Assembly: GCA_037176885.1 (NCBI GenBank)
Contig: JAWWNJ010000084.1
Coordinates: 992,001-1,056,000 of the forward strand
From: Favolaschia claudopus
Lineage: Eukaryota; Basidiomycota; Agaricomycetes; Agaricales; Mycenaceae
Length of the DNA stretch: 64,000 bases
Direction: 5' to 3'
The notes beneath the pieces are model-generated. The model saw only the letters and a list, made by a program, of their open reading frames with translations. It was not told the DNA's origin and searched no databases. Below are positions 51,992 to 62,700 of this stretch, in pieces. Position numbers and translations under genes: made by a program. Positions within the stretch are counted from its first letter, which is position 1, and every line of letters begins with the position of its first letter.

Positions 51992-52785
51992 AAGGCGAGC
52001 CAAAAATGTACAGTAAGTAGTGAATTTTACGCCCGGGTTTCCACCCGTGTTTTGTGGCACTTGAACGGAACGGAATCTTATTGGAACGGTACGGTTTGGT
52101 TGAACGGATTGGATTGAACGGGATTAGGTTTAAAATTAATATTACATTGAATCACGACTACGAACGGGAACCGAGCAGGCGTTTTTAATAATCAATTACA
52201 TACCTCTTTTTGGATTCGCGCTTGCCATTTCCTGTGGCACGAACCCCCGAACTTGCGCCTGCCGACGTGGAATAGAAGGTTGAAATCAGCTTCGTTGGAT
52301 TGTTGGATTTGATTTGGTTGGAATATTCGCTGGAAGGATTGTTGGATTTGATTGGATTGGGTTTGGGATACTTTTGATTTCACCTTCGGTTCTCCCTCTC
52401 GCGCTTCATCTGGAGCCCACCGCGAGGGGGTTCATCCAGAAGACTTGTTTTTGATTGCGCCGGTCGCATTCGTGTTGTGGTTGCGAAAGATTGTTGAAGA
52501 AGACTTTGCGGGCGAAGTTTTGGTTTGAAAGCTGTTGAAAGTGGTAGAAAAGAAGTTAGAAAGCGAGTACAAGAACGCAGAGAGGCGTACTTAGCTCAGA
52601 CGACGAAAACGAACACTTCAGGCATTGCAGGCGACGCCTACCAAATTGATATAGACGACAACTCGCTGGACGAGCTTCCCTTTGTTAACGAATCTATTTT
52701 CGACGAACGTTTGACTCCTACCTCGGACGAATTCGGTTTCGATTTCTCCTTCACCTTACGACCAGTAACACCGGACTTTAATACG

Positions 52786-54348
52786 ATGGCGAACGCTGCA
52801 CCGGCTGGAACTGGGGTTGCAAACTTTAAAGTGCCGCGGCCGTGGGAGACGAACGTACCAAAATTTACAACAGACGACAAGGACGACCTGCAGGATTTCG
52901 TTGAACAGGTCGACGATATCATCGAGCTGGCTCAGATAACAGATGGAGATGAGAAGAAGCGGTTGCTCACCAGCTACCTTCCCTCTCGAACTCGCGAGAC
53001 TTGGCGCGCATTACCAGAATACACGGCTGGTGTTTCGTACCAGAACTTCAAAGATGCGGTGATGAAGGTATATCCCGAGTTGTGGGAGGACCGAGACGGA
53101 ACACTGGAGGAGTTAGACAAGTTGTGTGGGGAGAATAAGAACATTAGACGCACCGAGGAAGGTCGCTTGACGCGATTCGGGATGAAATTCCGTGCTTTGG
53201 TGAAGAAATTAAGCAAGGATCCCGCCATTATCTTGAACAAAGAAGCGTGTCGGCGATATCTCGGCGCGTTGGAACGCGGTTTTGCGGAGACATTGCGGAT
53301 GGCGATCAATACACGCAGTTTGATCAAGGAGGATTTGCGGCAAGCGGGTGTTGGTGCACAAGGTGGTGCAGCACAAGCTGGAGGAGCACAAGCAGGTGCG
53401 GGTCAGGGTGCAGCGGCGAATCCTGTGGATCACCGAAAGGAGGACCCGATCTTGTTGGATGAATTGATCAAGATGGCGGAGAGACTGTCGAGCACTGGAG
53501 GGACTGAGGCGACATGGGGTGATGATCGAGATGTTGAGATCAAACGGTCGGACCGCTTCCCGATGGTGAAAATTGAACATCGCGACACGCAGATTGAGGA
53601 GTTGGGTAGCGAGGTTTCAAGTCTACGCGATGGGTTGGCAGTGGTGCAGAAGCAAGCGAAGGCTTCGCACGATGAGCTAATGAAGGCGGTTCAGACGTTG
53701 AGAAACGTGCCTAATCGAGACGATGAAAATCGCGCCAACCCACCTCGCAATAATAACCAGAATACCTACGGGGATCGTCAGTACCCTCGAAGTTACGGCC
53801 AGGGTGGTGGAATGCAACGAAATCAGTGCTATTACTGCGACGGGGAGGATCATTACTCGAAGGAATGCACAGTGAAGGCGGCTCACATTCATAAGGGGTG
53901 GATCGTTGTTGAGGATGGCCAACAAAAGCTTGCAGATGGGAACTATATTCCCCGGGGTCGAGGCTCACCTGCAGTGCGTGTTGAGGAATACTGGCAGAAG
54001 AAAGGCGCTGCTGGACAGCACCTTTACTCGGAGACCTTTTACGGTGGTGCTTTAGAAGACGAATTCGACGTGTTGCGCGATGAGGTGCGTACTCTCCGCG
54101 TTAAATTGAACCAAGTGTCAGGAGGGCAACGAGTGCCTTCGCCGCAACAAACCTACATGGTAAATTCAACGGGTCAGCCGTCAATGCCTTCGCATTCAAA
54201 CCAAGCCATACCTGTTCAAAATATGGACATGGGAGACTTTGGTCGTGCCGTCTTCAACATGATGAAAGGAGGAAATCTAGCAAATGATCAGTATGTGCAA
54301 ACACGGAGCGGAGCACAATCAATGGGACGGAAGGAAGGGGATTTTTAA
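52786..54348 (+). CDS. gag: Gag of gypsy element 3
   Basis: The first ATG in the long frame is at 52,786 (MANAAPAGTGVANFKVPRPW); the frame is open for about 87 codons further upstream without ATG. Capsid domain roughly residues 20-200 (KFTTDDKDDLQDFVEQVDDI; YLPSRTRETWRALPEY; KNIRRTEEGRLTRFGMKFR), an Ala/Gly/Gln-rich hinge, then helices, and a knuckle-like CYYCDGEDHYSKEC (C-x2-C-x4-H-x4-C). The stop at 54,346 is followed 12 bp later by the protease frame in a different phase. The host copy looks intact in this region. Confidence 0.85.
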   Translation: MANAAPAGTGVANFKVPRPWETNVPKFTTDDKDDLQDFVEQVDDIIELAQITDGDEKKRLLTSYLPSRTRETWRALPEYTAGVSYQNFKDAVMKVYPELWEDRDGTLEELDKLCGENKNIRRTEEGRLTRFGMKFRALVKKLSKDPAIILNKEACRRYLGALERGFAETLRMAINTRSLIKEDLRQAGVGAQGGAAQAGGAQAGAGQGAAANPVDHRKEDPILLDELIKMAERLSSTGGTEATWGDDRDVEIKRSDRFPMVKIEHRDTQIEELGSEVSSLRDGLAVVQKQAKASHDELMKAVQTLRNVPNRDDENRANPPRNNNQNTYGDRQYPRSYGQGGGMQRNQCYYCDGEDHYSKECTVKAAHIHKGWIVVEDGQQKLADGNYIPRGRGSPAVRVEEYWQKKGAAGQHLYSETFYGGALEDEFDVLRDEVRTLRVKLNQVSGGQRVPSPQQTYMVNSTGQPSMPSHSNQAIPVQNMDMGDFGRAVFNMMKGGNLANDQYVQTRSGAQSMGRKEGDF

Positions 54349-54359
54349 AGGCCCCGAGG

Positions 54360-55496
54360 ATGGAGGCACGAGAGCCGAATCCATCGAGGCCTCCGGAGGG
54401 AATTCAAACGGATAAACAAGAAAGAGAGAAGGGAAATAATGGCATGGAGAAGCAAAAACTTACCGAGTTGCCGTATCGGTTCGTTAAAACCAAGGGCGCT
54501 GAGGCTCGAACTCTGCCAGCACCCAAGGATACAACGAATCGAAATGAGCTTGACGGTGGGAAAGCTTATAAGTTGAAGGCACCGATTCAACGAGATGGAC
54601 TCACCGAGGAGATTCTCGAACGGATTAATAACACGGAGGTGACCGTTAAATTGCGAGATCTATTCGGAATCAGTAAAGATCTCCGTGAGGGCGAAAAATT
54701 ACGACTCACAAGGGTACGAGAGATCTTAAAGGGTCATGGCATCGATCGGGAGCTGGAGCTTCCTGCGGAAATGGTTGAAACGAGGGAGCAGAAGGTGGTT
54801 GAGGTTGCTGAGCAAAGAAATCAACTTGATGTTGATGCGGTGGAATTAAAAGACCTACCTGAGGTTGATGGGGTTTTTGTGACGACAGTTGCATTGGAAG
54901 GGATACCGGCTGGTTCGGTTGTTGCGCAGGATCCATACCTGCAATATCTCGAAGGATTAGAGGATGGAGAAAATCCTAAACAAATTTACGTTGGAAGGGA
55001 TTCCGTACCTCTGCGGGTCACCTTCCCGTATATTAACAGCCAAGGGCCAGTCGAATGCGTACTGGATTCCGGGTCGCAAATCGTCTCGATGTCATTGGAG
55101 CAGGCTCAAATCTGCGGACTCGTTTGGGATCCTTCTATAAATATTTTCATGCAAAGCGCGAACGGTCAGCTCGAAAAATCTATGGGATTGGCTCGGAACG
55201 TACCATTTCGATGGGGAGACTTGAAAATTTACCTCCAGGTCCACGTCATTCAAAATCCTGCGTATAAAGTGCTGCTGGGACGGCCATTGGATGTTCTAAC
55301 AAAGAGTCAAACTCACCATGAAGATGGAACTCAACTGTTAACATTAACGGATCCAAATTCAGGCAAATCATGGACCGTGCCGACGTACGATCGGGTCAGA
55401 GAGTCGTCGGGGAATGAAAAGAAGGTACCTGTGGAAGAAGTAAATGAACAGCGGCACGATGGGATGATGGATTTTCGCCTAACTTCGAGGAATTGA
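54360..55496 (+). CDS. Retropepsin-like protease region of gypsy element 3
   Basis: ATG at 54,360. About 200 residues of mixed charge are followed by a retropepsin-like domain: VTFPYINSQGPVECVLDSGSQIV with the D-S-G catalytic triad (about residue 238), then VILGRPL-like YKVLLGRPLDVLTKS. It ends at a TGA at 55,494. The neighbouring RT frame overlaps it and reads on from about 55,460 (NFEELIGLGQGE), so a one-base shift separates protease from RT; this could be decay or programmed frameshifting. Confidence 0.82.
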   Translation: MEAREPNPSRPPEGIQTDKQEREKGNNGMEKQKLTELPYRFVKTKGAEARTLPAPKDTTNRNELDGGKAYKLKAPIQRDGLTEEILERINNTEVTVKLRDLFGISKDLREGEKLRLTRVREILKGHGIDRELELPAEMVETREQKVVEVAEQRNQLDVDAVELKDLPEVDGVFVTTVALEGIPAGSVVAQDPYLQYLEGLEDGENPKQIYVGRDSVPLRVTFPYINSQGPVECVLDSGSQIVSMSLEQAQICGLVWDPSINIFMQSANGQLEKSMGLARNVPFRWGDLKIYLQVHVIQNPAYKVLLGRPLDVLTKSQTHHEDGTQLLTLTDPNSGKSWTVPTYDRVRESSGNEKKVPVEEVNEQRHDGMMDFRLTSRN

Positions 55497-56466
55497 TCGG
55501 GTTGGGTCAAGGAGAAGAAATGGCAGTCTTGATTGGCTTCGGTGGCGACGACGAGGTTAAAATTGACCAAGTGTTTCGACCGAGAGGAGGAGTAATGACG
55601 CCAGAAAAGACAGTCGAGGGATATCTTGCTGCATGGGACGCAGCGAATTGTTTGAAGGGTGTTGATTACGAGGCGGAATTGTTGTTCAGGGCCTTCAGAC
55701 GGCAGCAGGTGGATACAGTGGATGGAATTCCACATAAGGTGTTTGCAAATGTGTTGTGTGAGAAGGCGGCAGGAATGAAGCACGAGATGGATGGCAAGGT
55801 TCGATGTGCTTGTTGTCAGTCGGTTGATTTTATCTGTCGCGATGAATTGCCGGATTGCGCAACGAGTGTGGAGGAAGAAAGAGAAGTTGTGTCGGCATTC
55901 GCTGGCAAGAAATATAAACCCGTTGGGCTCAAAGTTCGGCCAGTTTATACCGAGTTGCCGGATCGTTACAGGATCAAGCGGGAAATTTTGGGTGATCCGC
56001 TGGCGGAAATCCCAAAGTTGAACTCGCAACCGAAACAAATTCAACCTACGGCGAGGTATACGGCAGAGCGGATGAAAGATATGGAAGATAGACATGCAGG
56101 GTTTTTGCAGGAGGAAGAGATAAAGCTGCTGCATGAATTAGTTGGGAATCATGAACAGGCGTTCGCGTGGAATGATGAAGAAAGGGGAAATTTCCGCCAT
56201 GATTTCTTTCCACCTGTGGAGTTTCCAGTGATTGAACATGAGACATGGGTTGAGCGTAGTATCCCCATACCTCGTGGACAGCTTGAAGAATTCTGCAAAA
56301 CAATTAAGAATAAAATCGATGCCGGGGTGTACGAGCCGAGCAACGCGTCGTACCGTAGCAAGTTCTTCGGAGTGATTAAGAAGGACGGAAAGAGCATCAG
56401 ACTTGTTCATGCGCTGGAGCCGTTAAATGCGGTTACAATCGCACATTCGGGAATACCTCCTGCGAC
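55460..56466 (+). pseudogene. RT N-terminal part of gypsy element 3, truncated by insertion
   Basis: Open frame with a CACCQSVDF Cys cluster, a connector (FAWNDEERGNFRHDFFPPVE), and the first RT blocks (IPIPRGQLEEFCKTIKNKID, YRSKFFGVIKKDGKSIRLVH, EPLNAVTIAHSGIPPAT). The RT is cut there by the LTR of the second chromovirus copy. The 15 residues the frame appears to add afterwards are LTR sequence. The YxDD motif, RNase H and integrase would lie on the other side of the insertion, outside the window. Confidence 0.88.
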
Positions 56467-56720
56467 TGTGACGAAAGTTTACCGTAAGGCAATAGTTTCG
56501 GCACACGAGAGCTAGGTTGTGGCGAACAGAGTGACTGGTTTAAGTTCTAGATTCACCAAAGAATTGTAGCTAATACATCGGAGTACTTATAGCAAGTAAG
56601 TAAGTAAAACAAAGGCGGAATGAGATCATAGATGAGCGCAGGACAATGGAGATGGAGCGGAAAGTGGATGTAAGTCTAAGTACAACACGGTCACGAGATA
56701 AAAGAAATGATGGTGTTACA
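56467..56720 (-). repeat. 3' LTR of chromovirus copy 2
   Basis: 254 bp, about 94% like the copy-1 LTRs by eye. Confidence 0.92.
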
Positions 56721-56750
56721 TACGCCCTCCAGGTTGACGCGTCGGCAACC

Positions 56751-59700
56751 TCAAGATACCATTGCATCCGGCCCAGCGCCAGATCCAGCAGCCTTCTCGG
56801 CGGCAGCCTTATCCGCAGCGGCCTTCTCAGCGGCCATCTCAGCCTCCAGCTGAGCATTGAACTCTTCTCTCTCCTTCTCCTCCTCCACCATACGGTTCTT
56901 CAACGCCAAGCGCTGGGCCATGGCCGTAACCCGCTCGTACTCCGGAGCATCCCGCTGTTGTCTCTTAACACGTCCCTCGGCCTTCGCACGCTCGCGGTTG
57001 TCCTGCCGGCGCAAGTCCATTTCCGTCAAGCGGTCCCAACGCGCCTGGGAAACAAGAACCTGCCCGGCAGGCGGCGCCTCGGCAAGGTCACTCTCGCGAA
57101 CGGCATAGATAACGATGGAAGGGAGGTGATGGTCGGGATACCAGAGAGTGCGGCCCGACTCGATGTCGTAGTAAGCCCACTTCTCTCCGGAAAGGCAGTG
57201 AGCATTAAGGATGCGCGCGAAGTCAACATAGCCCCAAGGCATGTCCTTGTATCGATTGGCGGGGTCGTTAAGGAGGTAATTGAACATGATGTATACGCGG
57301 ACCAGCATCGCGGGAACAACGTGGGTGGTTTCGTTATCGGGGTCGCGAAGGTGGAAGGTGTGATCGTCGATATGCTGGAGCCAATGCGAGTTGTTGAAGT
57401 CGAGGAATTTAGCGAGGGCGACGATGTCCTTCCCAAGCACTCCGTTGACACGGAAGCCGGAAGACTGGGTGGAAGAAGAGGAAGATTTGTTGGAGTGTTT
57501 GTGGTTGGGCATGGCGAGGAATGGGATAACGGTTGAGGAAGTAGAGGATGAGTAAGAGGTAGAGGAGAACTCGGGATTGAGTTCCACAAACAAATCCAGA
57601 GAGTTTATATATCCACTCTGATTTGAGACATACCTCTGTTCCGCATGACTCAAGATGATATCCGCAGAGAATACGTCAATGTCTTCCTCGGGTAATTTCC
57701 CAGACCCGAGCGGAAGTTCAGAAATCTCAGATATTCCGAGAGACTCAAAATAATCCTGTAAGGCGGTGAGATGACTCGCCTGAGAGTATGGCATCCAAGA
57801 GCGATCCCCAGATTGCCATTGAACTTCAAAGACGGCATTAGCACGCCGTCCCGAGTGTCCCACAATTTTATCAATAGCCCATTCGTGGGTTGTTGCATTG
57901 GTGGAAACATCCAGCTGAGTTTCCAGCCTCCCTGGGAAGCGACGGTCATCATTCGGCACATGAATCCGAAGTAAGGAAGAGTGAAAGACATTGTGTACAC
58001 CGCGTTGTTTCATATTCGGAGGCAGTTCAATCTGAAATGAGTTATTCCCGAAGTCTCGGAGAATGCGGTAAGGACCAATGAATTTAGGAATTAGCTTACG
58101 AGCTAATCCCTTCTCAAATTTGAGGTTCTTCGTCGATAGATAGACCAAATCTCCTTGCAAAAAAGGTGCAGCTTGCCTTCGCCTATTTGCGTTGCGAGTT
58201 TGTTTGACTCGAGCAGCCAGAACTGCGTCATGAGCTGCCATAATGGCAAGCCGACGTTGCAATGCAAAGTTAGCTATTCCCGGGTATTCTCGGGTGCGGT
58301 CTGACTCCCAAATTAAAGACCGAGGCATTCTTCCAGTGTTTAGGAAGAATGGAGTATATCCCGTCGTCTCAGAACGAGCGGAATTGAGTGCAAACTCTAC
58401 GGCTGGTAATTTCGCAACCCAATCTTTCTGTTTCTCGCCAATGCACTGTCGAAGCATTTGAGTAACGGTACGGTTTGCCCGTTCCGTGCTGCCATCCGTC
58501 TCGGGATGATACGCGCTTGACATTCTCAGCTTGGTTCCAATCAATTCATGAAGTCGACGCCAGAAATTACTGGTAAACAGAACATCGCGATCACTCACGA
58601 TGGATTTAGGTAGCCCGTGTAATTTGTACACATGTTCGAACATAAGTTCGGCCATCTGCTTAGCAGTGTAGTTGATACGGCTTGGAATAATGTGAACCAT
58701 TCCTGTTAATAGACAAATTACAACTGTAATCGAATTGAACACGCTATCGCGGTTCCTAGACTCGGGGAGAGGTCCCACAAAGTCTACCCCAATCGATTCC
58801 CAAGGCTGAGTGGGAGGATTAAGTGAATGAAGAAATCCGTAGGGTTTCTGATTGTTCGGCTTACTGTGTTTACAGGTTTTGCACGAATCGCAATAAATTT
58901 GCGTATCAGGAACTAAGTCCTTCCACCACACATACTCCCGAAGGTAGTCAGTGGTTTTTCGAGGCCCAAGGTGCGCAAGAACAGAATGAGCTTCCGAGAT
59001 AATGATTTCCCGGATGTTTCGACCCTTGTATTTGAGATGAGGGACACAGAGGACTTTGCGATCGTGTTCACAGAGGAATATGAGCCCGTCAGATACCTCG
59101 AAGTTCTTGAAGGCTTTTGGAGTTGCCAAGATGTCTTTAAAGAACGAATCTTGGTCGTATTTATGCTGTAAGAACTTCACCAAGTCCAAGCCATCAGTCC
59201 CTCCAGAGACCACAGGAAAGAGAGAAGGATCCATGTCCTTTAACTGTTTCTCAAGTTCAGACAGTGTAGGCGGTCGTGGAGTCGACGGTTCAAGAGGTGG
59301 AGGCTCGTCGGTCATGGTAGACGGAGAAATAGATTCCGTTGATGGCGGATTTGCTTCCGGGATCAAAGTTTGATCACCGCTGTCAAACGGCTTTGCCTCC
59401 GCACTTGACTTCATGTCGGTGCCTGCTCTTGACTTCGCGTCAGAGCGCCTTGACTTCGCGTCAGAGCGCCTTGACTTCGCGTCAGGCTTTTTCAATTTCG
59501 ATTTATTGGTACTCCCGCCCTCCTTTGCTTCTCCTGGAGATGCAAAATCCTGTTTGTCAACGTTACGAGTCATTGACCTCAAAACCCGACCCTCTTGGGT
59601 ATGCTTCGCCTCAGCAGCCTTCTGCTTAAGCTGTTGCTCAGCAGCACGTGTAGCAGACCTCAAGACTCGGTCGCTCGCTATCGCTTTTGCTTCAGAACCA

Positions 59701-62700
59701 GCAAACACCGGCATGGAGATAGAATTGATATTGAGAGCGTCGTTATTGACCACATCATGGTACGTGTACTCGCTTCTTGCGCGCACGGTACCCGGTGCCT
59801 CATTTGAGTAGATCCGGGATAAAGCATCCGCGAGAACATTCTCTGTTCCCGGGATGTATACCACCTCAAAATCAAATTCGGAAATCTTTTCCATCCAACG
59901 AGCTTGTCGTCCGGACAAATTCTTCTGGTTCATGAAGTGAATCAGACCTTTGTGGTCTGTTATCCATTTGAAATGGAACCCTTGTAGTATGTCACGGTGC
60001 CTGATCATTGCTTCAACACCTGCTAACATTTCAATCTCATGCACAGGATAGTTCTGCTGAGCTGAGTTAAGTTTTGCACTGAAAAATGCGGCAACTTTGG
60101 CTGACTTCCAATCAGCTCCCTGGCTTACTACGCCAGCAATTGCCGAACTCGATCCGTCCGTGACCAGAAAGGCAGGATCAGCACTTGGTCCGTATTTCAG
60201 CGGAACACGGCGATGCTCCCGGGATTGGTGAGCAATCCGCTTGCAATCTTCGAAAGCTCGCTGATGAGTATAACCCCAACGGAAAGGTACGGTATCCCCA
60301 GTCAATCCGTGAAGGATACCCATAGGTTCTCGAATCCGAGCCAGATCATCAGCAAGGTATCCAATCGAGCCGAGAAATCCACGCAGCAAGTCCCGGTTCG
60401 TTGGAGTTTTCCAGTTAATTACACTGTCGACCTTGTCAGGGTCCATCCGAATTCCATCATCGTCGACAATTCGACCGAGAACCTTCATGTCTGGCTTCAA
60501 GAATTGAAGTTTATGCTCACTCAGGTAGAGTGTTTCACGTTTTAACACGTCGATGATTGCCTTGACATGCTTAATGTGCCCGTCTAAGGTCTCAGAATAG
60601 ATGATAATATCATCAAGATACACATCCATGAATCTTCCAATGAAATCCGAGAACAGGTAATTCATTAATGATTGATACGTGGCTGGTGCGTTGCAATCGC
60701 CTATTTGGATCACCAAACTGACCATATTTCCATCAGGAGTAGTAACGGTTGTACGGTCTACATGTTCGGGAATTATCCGAATCTGTTCATATGCGTCCTG
60801 GCCATCAATTAGCGAACGATATTTACACCGCGCAACACGACGCAAAATACCTTCCATGTCGGGAAGCGGGGAAGATAACTTGTGAGTATTTTTGTTGCGT
60901 GCTCGCAAGTCAACCACTGTGCGTAATTTCGGCGGGTTTGTCTTCGCTTTCGGAATTAACAACATAGGAACAGTATTTCCGGAGCTGGTTACTTTCCAGC
61001 GTCCAGTTTTCAGGTAATTTCGGCGCTTTTCATCCCATTGAGGACGAAGAGCCTCCGGACACCGAGACGGTCTCCAAGGTAAGATTTTCTTTTCGTCAAT
61101 CAGAGGGATTGTATGGTTAATTGCACGCAAAGGCGGCAGAGGTGTTTCAGCCGCTTTCTTACAGATTGGCTTTGCGTATTCCATCAACTCGTCTCGAGCC
61201 GATTGGACCACATTATCAGCTAACTCAGCTGAATGTGAGTAAATTTTCGCAGTTGCAACACCGGAAATAGGTAAGCATTTCGCGCTTCCAACGCAAACTC
61301 GAGCGGGGTTGAGTCCGATATTAACTTGATTTCGAAACAGCCACGCCGTTCCGAGAATCAAGTCATAGCCACTCACATTTGCGAGGTAGAAAGTACGTGG
61401 ACAATTAATGTCTTGATACTTGAAGTTAACTTCAACGGAGTGATTAATTTTCGACCTCGAGCCCTGAACGGCTAGTTGAAGGACAATTGGTTCGTCCAAT
61501 TCTCGTCGTTTCAGCTGAAGCTGATCTGCTAGGGAAGTAGAAATCAAATCTCCAAGCGAACCCGAGTCAACGAGCGCACGCGCTGGGTGCCCGTTGACAT
61601 GAACTACAATAATCAACGGCTTTGCGACAATTTTGTCAGGGACTCGAGGCATGCATGCGGTACGCGAAATTCCATTTACTTGATCCGCAGGGACCTGAAT
61701 TCCTCCGCAGTATAGAATAGACGAATCTAACGCGTCTTGGAATTGAGCATCCGTAAGCATTTTCAACAAGTATGATAATTTAGGTAGCGCACTTGGTCTA
61801 CCGAGTTCAACTTCGATTGTATCGCGTTCAATTTCAATTGATTGAATTACTTCAAACAACCGAATTTCTTGTTCTGAATACGATGTCTCAAAGAGAAGAT
61901 ACAAATAGCCGAAGCCATCTTCCGTATCAAACATATTCCAACGAATACTTTCTTCGCGTTCAATTTTACCGCGCTTTCGGCGGATCCAATTTACGAGGTT
62001 GAACCTCCAGTTCATCAAATAGTCCTCTGGCAGGTCTAACTGCCATCGACAACATCGTTTGTTCGCTCCCGAGACAATATACAATCCAGGATACTTCTTG
62101 CGAACATGGTAAGTTGAAAGTTCAGGGTATTTTTCAACCCGTTCATTCAAATATTGATTTGCTCCGTTGCAGAGTAAATCATCGATTGGCACTTGATGAA
62201 GTGAACGAGGTGGCTCAGCTATTCTTTCAAGCTGATACAACCGCTCGCTGGCGTACCACGCTGCGATCTCAAATTCTTCATCAAATAATCGACCTTTCGG
62301 TACGATCGTAATTTCATGGAAATATTCGTCCCAAACGGTCCATTGCAGGTCTACTACTTGATCAAGATAAAAGCGACGTTTATCCCGGCAAGGTCTGTCT
62401 ATTTCAACGAGTTCATCGCCAGGATACGGCTGAAGAAATTTGAGGACGGCACATGCGCCCTCCGCTACAAGATCACCGATGCGATCCGTTCGCAGTCGTT
62501 TATTTTCGAAATTTGATGATGGACTATCCTGTAAGTCTAGGACCTGACAGAGGAGATTCAGACGGTCGTCCAGCGTCTCCCCTGGGTTCCCTGAAAGTCT
62601 CAACGCTGAATTAACCTCAGGTTCGTCTTCATCATCTGAACCATCAAACTCATCAATTTCAGAGTCTGAGTCGCTAACTGACATTAACTCTGGCAAATCT

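Noticed and set aside
56467..56515. C-terminal tail of the RT frame (VTKVYRKAIVSAHES)
   Set aside because: This is the LTR of the inserted chromovirus read in frame; the same bases occur at 12,365 and 24,488 outside any RT.
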